DNA from: Bacteroidota bacterium
GTDB lineage: Bacteria > Bacteroidota > Ignavibacteria > Ignavibacteriales > Ignavibacteriaceae
Assembly (NCBI GenBank): GCA_022564295.1
Contig: JADFLR010000019.1
Coordinates: 16,228 to 80,227, forward strand
Reading direction: 5' to 3'
Length of the DNA stretch: 64,000 nucleotides
The position numbers and the translations under genes are program-made. This document shows positions 17,103-27,200 of this stretch, piece by piece. A model generated the notes under the pieces. It had not been told where the DNA came from. It did no database searches and worked only from the letters and a program-made list of their open reading frames with translations. How positions within the stretch are numbered: the stretch's first letter is position 1; each line of letters opens with the position of its first letter.

Positions 17103-19373
17103 TTACTTGAGTAAAATCATCTTCTTAGACTTAATAAAAGAGCCTGCTTGTATTCTGTAAAAGTAAATACCGCTTGGTAATACTGTTGCTTCGAACTCCA
17201 CCCTGTGATACCCTGCCTCTTGCTTATCTTCACTGTATACCTTCAATTCATTCCCTAAAACATCATAAATAGTTATCCGCACTGAACTTTCCTCCGGTAA
17301 ACCATAATAAATTGTGGTAGAGGGATTAAATGGATTAGGGTAATTTTGCAAGAGCTTATAAGAATCAGGAATACCACTAAATTCTTCGTCTACGCTTGGG
17401 GTTATATCAATTGTAAATACATCGTCGCTTTGGTCGACAATATTTTCATCAGATACATCACTTATCCTTATTAGAGCTTGATTTGATGGTTGAGGGGGAT
17501 TTATCAGCCAAGAATAGATACCTATGCTTAAAGTCGAGTCGATTATTATTGACCAGCTTGCTCCATTATTAAGACTTAGTTCAATCTTCACATCTATTAC
17601 TTTTACGCTTAACCAAATTATATCCTGTGTTGATCCCAAAGGCCAGACTTCTCCTCCATTGGGAGATGTTAGTGTGATTGAAACAGTGGATAATGTAAAA
17701 TCTTCATCCGAAAAATCAAATATATTTCCATTAATTTCACTTGCTATGTTAACCCTGTAATCTGACCCAGACTCGAAATTAAGTGGTATGTCCCAACTGA
17801 AAACACTATCATTAGACGTTGAATTTGTAATTACGGAATGGAGGGAGCCACCTTTGTATAGAAATATCCTGACATTGCCGGGCAAATTGTCCGTCCACTT
17901 GATCGTCTGATTGGAGCCTACTTGCCAATTCTCGCCACCATTAGGTGAGATAACTGTTATCTCAAATCCGATAATTGTAAAGTCAGCATCAGAGAACGCA
18001 AAAATGCTGCTATCATTAACACTTGTTATTTTAACCTTGTAGTCAAACCCTGTTTCCTGAGTAAATGGTATATCCCAATCTTTGAATCCATCACTTAGGG
18101 TTGAGGCTATTATAGTAGAATAAAAAACACCAGCTTTATAGAGTTCTATTTTAACATTCTCGCTTATGTTATCATTCCATATAATAGTTTGAGTTGAGCC
18201 TGCCGCCCAGTTTTCACCCCCATTTGGTGAGATAATTTTTAATATTGGGTCTGGAGGGGGGAGTATTATAAATACGTTATCACTAATATCAGAAACAGAT
18301 GGATTAAATTGATCGCTGATTCTCACCTTACAATCAATAGATACTGTATTCGGTATAATCCAATCATAGAAATTTTTATTGGGTAATTGTTCAATTACAG
18401 TTTGCCAATTTACTCCAGAGTCCGTTGAGTATTCAATTTTTACAGTGTCTACTGATATACTGAACCAATTTATTTGCTGAGTTGAACCTACCATCCACTG
18501 TTCACCTCCATTAGGGATAAGAACTTTTATTGAGTCACCAAGAATACCACCTACTAAAATATCACCCGGATATGCAGGTGCAATACGAATTCTGAGGTTA
18601 CTATGTGTTTGAATGAATCCACGAATGAAAGTAATATTCGAGCCATCAGCAGGAGGTTGATAATCAGTTATTCCGATTAACCTATGTGCTCTTAAAGTAA
18701 AGTAACCAGATTGATCATACATTAAAATGGAATTTCCCCGTCCGTCATTAAGTCTGAATGTTCCATTATCTAAGTCTCGATCACTCGAAATGGCGTTTCT
18801 AACTATCACATAATGTCCCTCGTATTTCTCAGACAAAGGATTCCAATTACCTTGAGCATCAACAAATTCGCTAATATCAACTTCTATCGGTGCCGGTCTT
18901 GCACCTAAATTGCCTACTATACTAACTGGAGTAGGAGGATTTATTAAAAGGGCCAATTGAGTTGTTGTAAAAAATTCTTCAACAACAACGGTAAATTCAA
19001 CAACATCTGCTGTATCGACGAGATCAAAAAATGTATTCTGATTTACACCGGTAGTATCGTGTTGTATAGGTATAATTCCATCAAAAAATTCATATTGTTG
19101 ACCAAAAGGGTCTATCATATAAATCATCCATCTACCTCCGGCAGCAAAGATTCGTCTTCTATCTGTTTTCGCATCAACAACAGGATGAACCATAACAACA
19201 CCTTGCACGCGCACAGTATCCCCAAAAAGCGGGGATACCTGATCCCCATTTTGTAAAAGTGAATCGGGATCTTGGTATTGTATGTCTTCAATAGTAACAA
19301 GAGGATAGGATTGAGTGTAGATGATCTGAGAAAAAGATATGAGAACACTAAATAAATATATATACTTTTTCAT
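17103..19373 (-). CDS. T9SS-secreted multidomain surface protein
   Basis: 756 aa with signal peptide (MKKYIYLFSVLISFSQIIYTQ). Residues ~25-270 form a beta-rich OB-like region. Four repeats of about 95 residues follow, each opening SPNGGE(N/V)W..GSTQ(T/D)I.W, like the Ser-Thr-rich/Kre9-type Ig-like repeats common in this group. The end (YKLLQNYPNPFNPSTTIYYG, then LPSGIYFYRIQAG and KKMILLK) is a type A T9SS sorting domain, so the protein crosses the outer membrane and loses its tail at the surface. No enzymatic domain; binding or adhesion is likely. ATG 19373 directly precedes the signal. Confidence 0.85.
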   Translation of the reverse strand: MKKYIYLFSVLISFSQIIYTQSYPLVTIEDIQYQDPDSLLQNGDQVSPLFGDTVRVQGVVMVHPVVDAKTDRRRIFAAGGRWMIYMIDPFGQQYEFFDGIIPIQHDTTGVNQNTFFDLVDTADVVEFTVVVEEFFTTTQLALLINPPTPVSIVGNLGARPAPIEVDISEFVDAQGNWNPLSEKYEGHYVIVRNAISSDRDLDNGTFRLNDGRGNSILMYDQSGYFTLRAHRLIGITDYQPPADGSNITFIRGFIQTHSNLRIRIAPAYPGDILVGGILGDSIKVLIPNGGEQWMVGSTQQINWFSISVDTVKIEYSTDSGVNWQTVIEQLPNKNFYDWIIPNTVSIDCKVRISDQFNPSVSDISDNVFIILPPPDPILKIISPNGGENWAAGSTQTIIWNDNISENVKIELYKAGVFYSTIIASTLSDGFKDWDIPFTQETGFDYKVKITSVNDSSIFAFSDADFTIIGFEITVISPNGGENWQVGSNQTIKWTDNLPGNVRIFLYKGGSLHSVITNSTSNDSVFSWDIPLNFESGSDYRVNIASEINGNIFDFSDEDFTLSTVSITLTSPNGGEVWPLGSTQDIIWLSVKVIDVKIELSLNNGASWSIIIDSTLSIGIYSWLINPPQPSNQALIRISDVSDENIVDQSDDVFTIDITPSVDEEFSGIPDSYKLLQNYPNPFNPSTTIYYGLPEESSVRITIYDVLGNELKVYSEDKQEAGYHRVEFEATVLPSGIYFYRIQAGSFIKSKKMILLK

Positions 19374-19727
19374 TTTGCCCTCATAACAGTTTGTATAAAT
19401 ATATGATGAGTATATTTAATAGCTTTTTTGTTTTTTTGTAAAGCATTTTAATTACTCTTAATATTCTATGATCAAAATCTAACGGATTAATATTAGTAAG
19501 GCAAAAAGATGAGATTTTTATTTTTTGTTCGGGATTGTATGCCTGCTTCCCGCCAACATCCCCACCCATCGTTTTAGGGTGATATGGGGTCAATTTGGTT
19601 GAAAAAATCTAATAAAAAACCCCCACTTAAAATCAACGGTGGGGGGCAGTTGATAATTTATTAAGCAGGGGTTGTTATTAACATTAACAATACAACAATA
19701 ATAAAAAAATATTTAATAGCAAACCTT
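19374..19727. other. Intergenic region with terminator, no gene seen
   Basis: A 354-bp gap between two T9SS cargo genes. Apart from the terminator-type hairpin at 19620-19646 it contains AT-rich sequence. A 70-codon frame (19381-19593) has no start context and atypical composition, so it was not called a gene. Confidence 0.6.
19611..19647 (-). terminator. Rho-independent terminator for the 19728-21197 gene
   Basis: The stem cccccac / gtggggg (19620-19626 and 19639-19645) has a 12-nt loop. On the minus strand it is followed by TTTTTTATT, so it terminates transcripts coming from the upstream T9SS gene. Confidence 0.75.
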
Positions 19728-21197
19728 TTACTTCATCAACACCATCTTCTTAGTCTCAACAAAAGAGCCTGCTTGTAGTTTATAGAAATAAATACCACTT
19801 GGTAATGTTGTTGCATTAAACTCAACCTCATAATTCCCTGCAGATTTTTCTTCGTTAACAAGTGTTGCAACTTCATTTCCTAATACATCATAAACTTTAA
19901 GTGTGACAAGACTTAATTTGGGGATTTGATAGTTAATCTTTGTTGAAGGATTAAAAGGATTGGGGAAGTTCTGGCTTAGTTCAAATTCCAAAGGTGCATC
20001 AACATCAATTTCAATTATTTTTGAATATTCAAATGTGCCGTTGTAATCTATTTGTTTCAATCTGTAAGAGTATTTGCCTATCTGCTGAATATTGGAATCA
20101 ATAAATTTATCTTCGGATGTTATTGTTACAGTAGATGTTAAATCGGAAATTGTCCACTCCTTAAGATTTAGTTGAGAGGAGGTTCTGTTGAACAGTTCAA
20201 CCCATTCCGGCTCACCCGAAGAAGGAGCGTAAATCAATTCATTTAAAACAACATCATTAAAATTATTTCCCGGCGGGGAAACGGTAAATGCATCTATCAA
20301 CTCATTATTTAAAAGATTTTCATCTTCACTAAATATAACCTTCGAAATTATTTGGTAATCACCTGCGGTAAGTGAAGACATAATTGTACTAACGGTTATT
20401 GAATCCCCTGAAGCAAGGTCAGAAAAGTTTTGTGAGAAAATTAACTCTCCCGGATCCGCAGTGGAATCAAAATTTGCATCGTTATAAATTTCTATAGAGT
20501 AACTTGCTGCAGTATCGGTTCCTTTATTTTTCACTTTTGTAAAAATAGTAACATCGTCTCCCTCGGTTGGAAAAGCTGGAATAAATGATAACGAGCTCAT
20601 TTCTAAATCGAAATTTAAGGGTGTTACGGAATTTTGAAATCCTGGTGTTCCGTTTGAGTTAAGTGTATTCTCCCAATTCGATTGAGAATTATTTCCGGTC
20701 ATTTCAATCTTTTCATCAGAAAAAGATGCGCTGTTATCTGCTGAATAAGTATATGCCTGAAGTGTATCATCTGCTGGAGAAAGAAGCCACACAGGTCGGT
20801 CGGATGTGTTTGCCATTCCTGTTGAACCGAATGAATTATCTGAAATTTTTAAAACCAGGGCTTCAGGTGGGATCATTTCATCATAAATTCCCAATCCAAA
20901 AGGATAATCACCTTCAAATATTACGGCAAAACTTTTTGGCGGTAAAACAGTTCCTTCTCCAGTTTCAATAATAATATCAGGAGATGAAGTCGAGTATTTT
21001 ATTTTATAACCGTTTAGGTCGATGCTTTCAGTTTCACTAAAATTATAAAGCTCAACAAATTCATTTGGACCGGAAGTTGGGAAGAACATTATTTCACTTA
21101 GTATAAGTGTTGAATCATTTTGTGCGAGAGTAAATGAAGTGGCAATTAGAGCCGCGAGCAAAGTTATTTTAGTTATACGATTAATATTATACCCCAA
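19728..21197 (-). CDS. T9SS-secreted lamin-tail-domain protein
   Basis: 489 aa. The start is TTG 21197; an in-frame stop lies just upstream and no ATG is available. A signal peptide follows (ITLLAALIATSFTLAQ). Residues ~28-150 form a lamin-tail domain (LILSEIMFFPTSGPNEFVEL), ~190-310 a CARDB-like domain, and ~315-360 a partial second lamin-tail domain (VVLNELIYAPSSGEPEWVEL). The end is a T9SS type A domain with QNFPNPFNPSTKINYQ and KKMVLMK. The second lamin-tail domain switches abruptly into a different Ig-like segment, suggesting an internal fusion or deletion. A terminator follows at 19.62 kb. It is a relative of the truncated gene at 10.4-12.8 kb but has a different sorting tail. Confidence 0.8.
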   Translation of the reverse strand: MGYNINRITKITLLAALIATSFTLAQNDSTLILSEIMFFPTSGPNEFVELYNFSETESIDLNGYKIKYSTSSPDIIIETGEGTVLPPKSFAVIFEGDYPFGLGIYDEMIPPEALVLKISDNSFGSTGMANTSDRPVWLLSPADDTLQAYTYSADNSASFSDEKIEMTGNNSQSNWENTLNSNGTPGFQNSVTPLNFDLEMSSLSFIPAFPTEGDDVTIFTKVKNKGTDTAASYSIEIYNDANFDSTADPGELIFSQNFSDLASGDSITVSTIMSSLTAGDYQIISKVIFSEDENLLNNELIDAFTVSPPGNNFNDVVLNELIYAPSSGEPEWVELFNRTSSQLNLKEWTISDLTSTVTITSEDKFIDSNIQQIGKYSYRLKQIDYNGTFEYSKIIEIDVDAPLEFELSQNFPNPFNPSTKINYQIPKLSLVTLKVYDVLGNEVATLVNEEKSAGNYEVEFNATTLPSGIYFYKLQAGSFVETKKMVLMK

Positions 21198-21235
21198 ATA
21201 TTATTGAAAACTTTATTGCTTATATTATTTTTCCC

Positions 21236-21991
21236 TTAATTCTTTATCGAAATGTATTCAAATAAAGAATCCGGAACAACACGCATAAGCTTTGAACCAA
21301 GTACTGTTGGTAAGGGAAATTGGATAATACGCTTTTCTTTTTTTATTCCGCCGATGATAATTCTTGCTGCTTTTTCCGCACTCATTAAAAACGGCATTGG
21401 GAATTTATTATTAGCCGTCATTGGTGTTTCAACAAATCCGGGTTTAACAGTTATTACCTTAATGTTAAATGGTTTTAATTCTGCTCTTAAATTTTCCAGC
21501 AAAATTGTAGCTGCGGCTTTGCTTGCACAATAAAATCCGCTTCCCTGCCAGCCCCGTGAATCGGCGAGACTTGAAACACCCACAATCATTCCATCTTTGC
21601 ACTTAATAAAATCAGGCAGGAGATTCTCAACACAGTTTACAATTCCCAATACATTTACATCAAAAGTATTTTTAGCATTTTCATATTTATAATCCTCTGC
21701 ACTCGATTTGCTGCCAACACCGGCATTCAGAATTGCAATATCAATTTTTTTAAAATGTTCTCTAACTTCTGTAAAAACTTTTTTTACTTCACCAGGTTTT
21801 GCAACATCACATACATAAGATTTAATGTTTGGGTTTTCAGTTTTAATTTGTCCGGTTAACTCATCAAGAAGCTCACCTCTTCTTGCAATCAGTGCCAGGG
21901 AACAATTTTCTTTGGCAAGCAGTTTTGCCATTGCTTTACCAATACCTGTTGATGCACCGGTTATTAAAATTACTTTATTGTTTAAATTCAT
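21236..21991 (-). CDS. Short-chain dehydrogenase/reductase (SDR)
   Basis: 251 aa of the classical SDR type. ITGASTGIGKA near residue 10 is the NAD(P)-binding TGxxxGxG, NAGVG near 90 is the NNAG-like motif, VSSL gives the catalytic Ser, and YCASKAA gives Tyr and Lys of YxxxK. The R-R-G-E segment after the second strand suggests NADP(H). Substrate unknown; fatty-acyl or sugar reductions are usual for such proteins. A cassette-type motif (22058-22100) lies about 70 bp upstream of its ATG. Confidence 0.85.
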   Translation of the reverse strand: MNLNNKVILITGASTGIGKAMAKLLAKENCSLALIARRGELLDELTGQIKTENPNIKSYVCDVAKPGEVKKVFTEVREHFKKIDIAILNAGVGSKSSAEDYKYENAKNTFDVNVLGIVNCVENLLPDFIKCKDGMIVGVSSLADSRGWQGSGFYCASKAAATILLENLRAELKPFNIKVITVKPGFVETPMTANNKFPMPFLMSAEKAARIIIGGIKKEKRIIQFPLPTVLGSKLMRVVPDSLFEYISIKN

Positions 21992-22057
21992 GTTCTGTGA
22001 TATCTTGCTTGAGTATTTTTATTTAATTAATTTACAGTTAGAACCTAATAATAAATT

Positions 22058-22100
22058 AAGTTATAAATCCCAATAAGCGCAGTGTGTCGTAACTGCAAAT
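22058..22100 (-). other. Cassette-type junction motif upstream of SDR and OLD genes
   Basis: On the plus strand, ttataaatcccaataagcgc is followed by agtgtgtcgtaactgcaaat, matching the modules at 2.45, 8.87 and 10.26 kb (cgcattgcg..taactgcaaatta). It lies between the divergent SDR and OLD genes and probably marks one edge of the OLD insertion. Confidence 0.45.
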
Positions 22101-22167
22101 CTTCTGTTATTTTTTGTTTCATTTATTGAGATGGTGGGTGCAAAGTGCAATCTATGGAGGAATAAAA

Positions 22168-24012
22168 ATGAGAATTAAGAAACTAATATTAGAAAACTTT
22201 CGCATATTCAAGGAAAGAACGACTATAGATTTCGATAATCTAACAGCATTCATTGGGAAAAATGACTTTGGTAAGTCTTCAATTTTAGAAGCCCTTGATA
22301 TATTTCTCAATGATAAAGATGCCCGTGTAAAAATTGACAAAGATGACCAAAGTAAAGGTGGAAATTCTTCTGAAATATTAATTGGTGTTGTGTTTGAAGA
22401 TTTACCTAAAAAATTGATAATAGATGCTACATTTGAAACGAATTTAAAAGAAGAATATTTGCTTAATAAAGATGGAACCTTAGAAATTCATAAAATATTC
22501 CCCAATGGTAAGCTCAAGGGGACTTCAATATTAGCCAATCATCCAAGTAATTCTAACTTGAAAGATTTACTATCGCTTAAAATATCTGAGTTAAAGACAA
22601 GGGCTCAGGATCTGAGTATAGATTTATCAGAAGAAAATAAAAGAGTATCTTCAAAAATTAGAAAAGCGATAAGAGCAAACATTAATGAGGAAATAGAATT
22701 AGAAGAAATTGACATTCTTGTGGACAAAGAAGGTGCTAAACAGATATGGGAGCAACTTAAAAACTATATGCCTCTGTACGCTATTTTTCAATCTGACAGA
22801 CAGAATGTTGATCAAGATAGTGAAGTTCAAGATCCAATGAAAATTGCAATTAAAAAAATTCTGATGGGGGAAGAACTTCAAATTAAATTAAAAGGGATAC
22901 AAAATGAAGTGGAAACAGCAATTACTGCAATAGCTAACCAAACGATTGAAAAGTTAAATGAAATGAACCCCGAAATAGCACAAGAACTAAAGCCTGAAAT
23001 ACCAGAACCAAAATGGGAAAATGTATTTAAGGGCATAACAATAACTAGTGATGAAGGAATACCCCTTAACAAAAGAGGCAGTGGAGTTCGCAGGCTGATA
23101 TTATTAAACTTTTTCAGAGCAGAAGCTGAGAAGAAAAAAGAAGAAAGAAATATTCCAAATATCATTTATGCTTTTGAAGAACCTGAAACATCACAACATC
23201 CAGAGTATCAAAGGAAATTAATAGAGGCATTTCTTGAACTATCATCAAGAGATGATACTCAAATAATTCTGAGCACTCATAGCCCAGGCATAGCAAACTT
23301 ATTGCCTGTGGAAAGTTTGAGATTTTTGTATAAAAAAGAAGCTCATATTGTAATAGAGAAAAGAACGGACGAAATTCTTGAAAAAATAGCAGAGAGTTTA
23401 GGTGTTTTGCCTTCAATTGATAAAGTGGAAATTGATAAATTAAAACTGATAGTTTGTGTGGAAGGATATACAGATGTTGAGTTTTTCAAAAGACTTTCTA
23501 AAAAAGTAGATGAAAATATGATTATTGACTTAGAAAACGACCAAAGAGTTGTCTTGATACCTTTAGGGGGATCAGCGCTTAAACATTGGGTAGATAATAA
23601 TTATCTAAGAAAACTTGGCTTGCCTGAAATTCATATTTATGATGGCGATAAAGAGGAATATAAACAAAGCGCTCGACAAGTGAGTAGTAGGGATGATGGT
23701 AGTAGAGGATTTACTACACAAAAGAGAGAAATAGAAAACTATGTTCATCCGAGGATTATTGAACAAATTTTTCATGAACTAAATCATAATACGCTAATAG
23801 ATATAACACAGGATAACTGGATAGAACTGTGGAATCAATTGGATATTATCCCATCAATTAAGACAAATGGTGTATTACTCAGAAAAATAAAAATAAAAGA
23901 AAAAATATGCACCGAGGGAATAGAGAAGATGACAAAGGAACTCTTCAAAGAGCTAAATGCTTATGAGGAGATTGAAGGATGGTTTAGTACTGTAAAAAAT
24001 ATATTGGATTAA
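22168..24012 (+). CDS. OLD-family ATP-dependent endonuclease (ATPase plus TOPRIM)
   Basis: 614 aa from ATG 22168, selected because GGAGG sits 7 nt upstream; an upstream start at 22114 adds 18 unlikely residues. GKNDFGKSS (30-38) is Walker A. YAFEEPETSQHP near 335 is Walker B with the signature upstream, and STHSPG near 370 is the switch His. A TOPRIM nuclease follows: IVCVEGYTDVEFF near 427 (Glu) and IYDGDKEE near 490 (DxD). GajA of the Gabija anti-phage system has this layout, but no UvrD-like GajB gene is next to it, so it is a class 1 solo OLD nuclease. Flanked by cassette-type motifs at both ends; a defence role is plausible. Confidence 0.85.
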   Translation: MRIKKLILENFRIFKERTTIDFDNLTAFIGKNDFGKSSILEALDIFLNDKDARVKIDKDDQSKGGNSSEILIGVVFEDLPKKLIIDATFETNLKEEYLLNKDGTLEIHKIFPNGKLKGTSILANHPSNSNLKDLLSLKISELKTRAQDLSIDLSEENKRVSSKIRKAIRANINEEIELEEIDILVDKEGAKQIWEQLKNYMPLYAIFQSDRQNVDQDSEVQDPMKIAIKKILMGEELQIKLKGIQNEVETAITAIANQTIEKLNEMNPEIAQELKPEIPEPKWENVFKGITITSDEGIPLNKRGSGVRRLILLNFFRAEAEKKKEERNIPNIIYAFEEPETSQHPEYQRKLIEAFLELSSRDDTQIILSTHSPGIANLLPVESLRFLYKKEAHIVIEKRTDEILEKIAESLGVLPSIDKVEIDKLKLIVCVEGYTDVEFFKRLSKKVDENMIIDLENDQRVVLIPLGGSALKHWVDNNYLRKLGLPEIHIYDGDKEEYKQSARQVSSRDDGSRGFTTQKREIENYVHPRIIEQIFHELNHNTLIDITQDNWIELWNQLDIIPSIKTNGVLLRKIKIKEKICTEGIEKMTKELFKELNAYEEIEGWFSTVKNILD

Positions 24013-24527
24013 ATCTTAACACTGTAACATAACAGTGGAGATACGGCTACGTTTCGCTCCGCCCAAATTCGGCATTGCCGAACCTCATATGTCCGCAAAC
24101 AGCTGTTCACAATCTAAAAAACAAGAACTTGATGAAAAGATTGAAGACATACCTTGAAAAAGCGAAGAGAAAAGTTATTGGAAAAATCCCGCAATCAACA
24201 AATCCTGTAGCAAACAGAGCGTTCGATCAAAAAGAATCGTTTGTGTAAATTGGTGCGTACGACAATCTTAAATTTTGCAAATTGGTAACGGAAAATAAAA
24301 TTAAAATATATATGCATTGCTAAATTATAAACCGAAAGTGCAACACTTTTAAAACCCTGCTTGCCATAGCTCAACGTTTGGTTCTTATTTAATAAGATGC
24401 TTTTGTTTAAGATTGTAAATATAATTGAGGTGTGAATTTAATTATTAAAGGTGGGGTTTTAAACTTTGCAATTTTAAAACAATTCATTATTTTACATCAA
24501 AAATTATTCCAATATTAGAATTTTAAA
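24013..24527. other. Gene-free gap with attC-like hairpin
   Basis: Positions 24032-24100 hold nested inverted repeats: ttcggcattgccgaa (24069-24083) inside cggctacg / cgctccgcc, with aacag and ctgtt outside. It follows the OLD stop directly, as the other sites follow their genes. A 50-codon basic open stretch at 24098-24248 has no start and is not called. The remainder is AT-rich with no recognised feature. Confidence 0.4.
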
Positions 24528-25082
24528 ATGATTTCAGTTAAGGATATTATAGTTCGAAGTGAAATTGCAGATATGCCTTTTATTTGTGATTTAAAGAAAT
24601 GCAAAGGTGCCTGCTGTACATTTGAAAGCAAATTTGGTGCACCTTTAAGGCAAGATGAAATCGGTAAAATTGACAATATTCTCGATACTGTGATGCATTA
24701 TCTTTCGCAGCGGAACATTGATGAAATTGAAGAGAACGGATTTTATGTTGAAGAGGATGGTGAACTTTTGACAAACAGCATCGATAATAAAGAATGTGTC
24801 TTTGTTTATCGCGATAACGGGATAGCTAAATGTTCAATTGAAAAAGCGTTCGTCGAAGGAAAAACAGATTTTAAAAAACCAATTTCCTGTCATCTTTTCC
24901 CAATAAGAATATCCAACTTTGGAGGAGATGTTCTTAGGTTTGAAAAATTTGAGGAATGTAATCCGGCACTGGAAAAAGGAGCCGAAGAAAATGTTACTGT
25001 AGCTGAATTCTGCGAAGAAGCGTTGGAACGAAACTACGGTAAAAAATGGTATTCAGATTTAAAGAAAGCAATCGGAAGGTAA
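24528..25082 (+). CDS. DUF3109 family cysteine-cluster protein
   Basis: 184 aa. The Cys pattern of the DUF3109 family is visible: FICDLKKCKGACC at 19-31, NKECVFVY near 87, IAKCSIE near 100, ISCHLFP near 118 and EECNP near 140. These conserved cysteines probably bind an Fe-S cluster or zinc; the function of the family is not established. The stop is 1 nt from the sigma-54 start, so it is the first gene of a likely rpoN operon. Confidence 0.85.
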   Translation: MISVKDIIVRSEIADMPFICDLKKCKGACCTFESKFGAPLRQDEIGKIDNILDTVMHYLSQRNIDEIEENGFYVEEDGELLTNSIDNKECVFVYRDNGIAKCSIEKAFVEGKTDFKKPISCHLFPIRISNFGGDVLRFEKFEECNPALEKGAEENVTVAEFCEEALERNYGKKWYSDLKKAIGR

Positions 25083-25083
25083 T

Positions 25084-26526
25084 ATGTTAGCACTACACCA
25101 GAGATTATCACAACAGCAAAAACTTTCGCCGCAGCAAATACAATATCAAAAACTGCTGCAGTTAAATACACTTGCTCTTGAACAAAGAATAAAAACAGAA
25201 CTCGAAATAAATCCTATTCTGGAAGAGGATTATGAACTTAGCCAGGAGCAGGAGGATAAAGAAAAAGATGATGAAGTTGAAGATACTGATCCGGATAAAG
25301 AAGAATTTGAATTAGAAGATTATATGAATGATGATGACTTCGATCATGAAAGAGTGAATCGAAGCAATGATGAAGAAACATTTCAGCCGTTAGCACCTGT
25401 ACGCGAAACACTTTATGAATATCTTTTGGAACAACTTAGATTACTCGCTTTTGATGATGACCTTACTACGTTTGGTGAAGAGATAATCGGCAACCTTGAT
25501 AAAGATGGCTACTTGAAACGCAATCTTGATGAGTTGTTGGAAGAGCTGGAATTATTTGAACATATAAAAATTGATCATGAAAAAGCCGAAGAACTGCTGC
25601 ACACTATTCAACTTTTTGATCCAATCGGCATTGCTTCAAGAAATCTTCAGGAGTGTCTGCTTATCCAGCTTAGGGTTTTAAAGGATGCTGATAAGTATTA
25701 CAAATATCTTGCTCAAAGAATGCTGAAAGAACATTACGATGACTTTACAAAAAGACGCTTCGAAGCATTAAAACAAAAAATGAACCTGACCGATGAATCA
25801 CTGAAAAAAACGGTTGAACTTATTCAAAGCTTAAACCCAAAACCGGGAGAAGGAAACCTCGAATCGGTTGAGATGAATCAGATAACACCTGATTTTGTTT
25901 TAGAAAAAGTTGAGGAAAATTTTATCATCACACTGAATGATAGAAGCATGCCTTCGGTTACAATAAGTAAACAATATTTAGAAATGTTTACATCGAGGAA
26001 GAAGAAAGGAAGAAAAAAGAATTCACGGGAAAAGGAAACCTATAAATTCCTTAGAGAAAAATTTGAATCTGCCAAATGGTTCATTGCTTGTATTCAGCAA
26101 AGAAGGGAAACTCTTCTTAAGATAATGCAGGCAATACTTGAAAGACAGTACGAGTTTTTTGAAAAAGGCGCAAAGCATTTAAGACCGATGATCTACAAAG
26201 ACATTGCTGAAGCAATTAATATGGATATCTCAACAATAAGCCGGGTTGTTAACGGTAAATATGTCCAAAGTCCGATGGGCATTCACGAACTAAAATATTT
26301 CTTCAGTGAAGGTCTGGCAACCGATTCCGGCGAAGAAGTTTCCAACAAACATATTAAAGAACGTTTAAAAGAAATAATTGATGCCGAAGATAAAAAGAAA
26401 CCTTACAGTGATGATAAACTTGCAGAGTTGTTAAACAAAGAAGGCATCCACATTGCAAGGCGCACGGTTGCAAAATACCGTGAACAACTTCGTCTTCCTG
26501 TCGCGCGTCTCAGAAAAGAATTATAA
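25084..26526 (+). CDS. rpoN: RNA polymerase sigma-54 factor
   Basis: 480 aa, full length. Region I is Gln/Leu-rich (LALHQRLSQQQKLSPQQIQ). A strongly acidic region II (residues ~50-90) follows, then the core-binding domain. The promoter-binding HTH comprises DISTISRVVNGKYVQSPMGI, and the RpoN box near the end reads ARRTVAKYREQLRLP. It directs -24/-12 promoters and needs an ATP-driven activator; a CHASE2-sigma-54 activator lies 2.9 kb downstream. Its stop overlaps the next start by 1 nt. Confidence 0.95.
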   Translation: MLALHQRLSQQQKLSPQQIQYQKLLQLNTLALEQRIKTELEINPILEEDYELSQEQEDKEKDDEVEDTDPDKEEFELEDYMNDDDFDHERVNRSNDEETFQPLAPVRETLYEYLLEQLRLLAFDDDLTTFGEEIIGNLDKDGYLKRNLDELLEELELFEHIKIDHEKAEELLHTIQLFDPIGIASRNLQECLLIQLRVLKDADKYYKYLAQRMLKEHYDDFTKRRFEALKQKMNLTDESLKKTVELIQSLNPKPGEGNLESVEMNQITPDFVLEKVEENFIITLNDRSMPSVTISKQYLEMFTSRKKKGRKKNSREKETYKFLREKFESAKWFIACIQQRRETLLKIMQAILERQYEFFEKGAKHLRPMIYKDIAEAINMDISTISRVVNGKYVQSPMGIHELKYFFSEGLATDSGEEVSNKHIKERLKEIIDAEDKKKPYSDDKLAELLNKEGIHIARRTVAKYREQLRLPVARLRKEL

Positions 26527-27176
26527 TGCCCTACGTAGTTGATGTATTAATTATCTTCCTTCTATTTGCTGTCTACGCATGGGTACATTCCGTGCTTGCA
26601 TCATACAGAGTTAAAGAGAGTTTTAAAAAAAACTTTGGTAATCTAATTGCCTTTTACCGATTGGGATATAATCTGTTCTCGATAGTTTCACTATATCTTA
26701 TTTACGAATTGTCACCCAAACCGCATGTAATTATTTACGATCTGCCAAAACCTATTGATGTGCTTATCCTGATTCCTCAATTTATTTCACTCATCGGTAT
26801 TTTATGGTCGTTTAAATATATTTGTATCAAAGAATTAATGGGTATCAATCAGATCAAACGGTATGTGCAAAGGAATTATTCCTCTGATCTGGATGAAGAT
26901 TTGACTTTAACAATTGGCGGACCTTACAAATATTCACGGCATCCGATTTATTTTTTCTCCATTATGTTTTTACTATTCCGACCAACTATGGATTTGTTTT
27001 ATCTCACTTTTTTTCTTCTAATAGTTGCTTATTTTTATATAGGAGCATATTACGAAGAAAAAAAACTGGTGAGAAGTTTTGGAGAAATTTACACGAGATA
27101 TCAAGAATCGGTTTCGCAAATTTTTCCTTCTATCCCGCTTCGGGCTTATAATTCCGAAGGATTTGCAGAATCATAA
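26526..27176 (+). CDS. Isoprenylcysteine carboxyl methyltransferase-like membrane protein
   Basis: 216 aa with five or six membrane helices. The C-terminal half has the ICMT/PEMT signature: GGPYKYSRHPIYFFS near 135-150 and a EEKKLVRSFGEIYTRYQ block near 180, which bind S-adenosylmethionine in characterised relatives. Bacterial members methylate small lipids or quinones or have unknown substrates. ATG 26526 overlaps the rpoN stop by 1 nt, so expression is coupled. Confidence 0.8.
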   Translation: MPYVVDVLIIFLLFAVYAWVHSVLASYRVKESFKKNFGNLIAFYRLGYNLFSIVSLYLIYELSPKPHVIIYDLPKPIDVLILIPQFISLIGILWSFKYICIKELMGINQIKRYVQRNYSSDLDEDLTLTIGGPYKYSRHPIYFFSIMFLLFRPTMDLFYLTFFLLIVAYFYIGAYYEEKKLVRSFGEIYTRYQESVSQIFPSIPLRAYNSEGFAES

Positions 27177-27200
27177 ATGAGTTTGATTTAAGGAGTTAAT

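Noticed and set aside
19381..19593. 70-codon minus-strand frame between T9SS genes
   Set aside because: It overlaps AT-rich intergenic sequence near a terminator and lacks start context.
24098..24248. Basic 50-codon stretch after the OLD gene
   Set aside because: No start, no ribosome site, and no recognisable family; could be chance.
22168..24527. Gabija (GajA/GajB) system
   Set aside because: Only the GajA-like gene is present; no UvrD-like helicase gene lies next to it.
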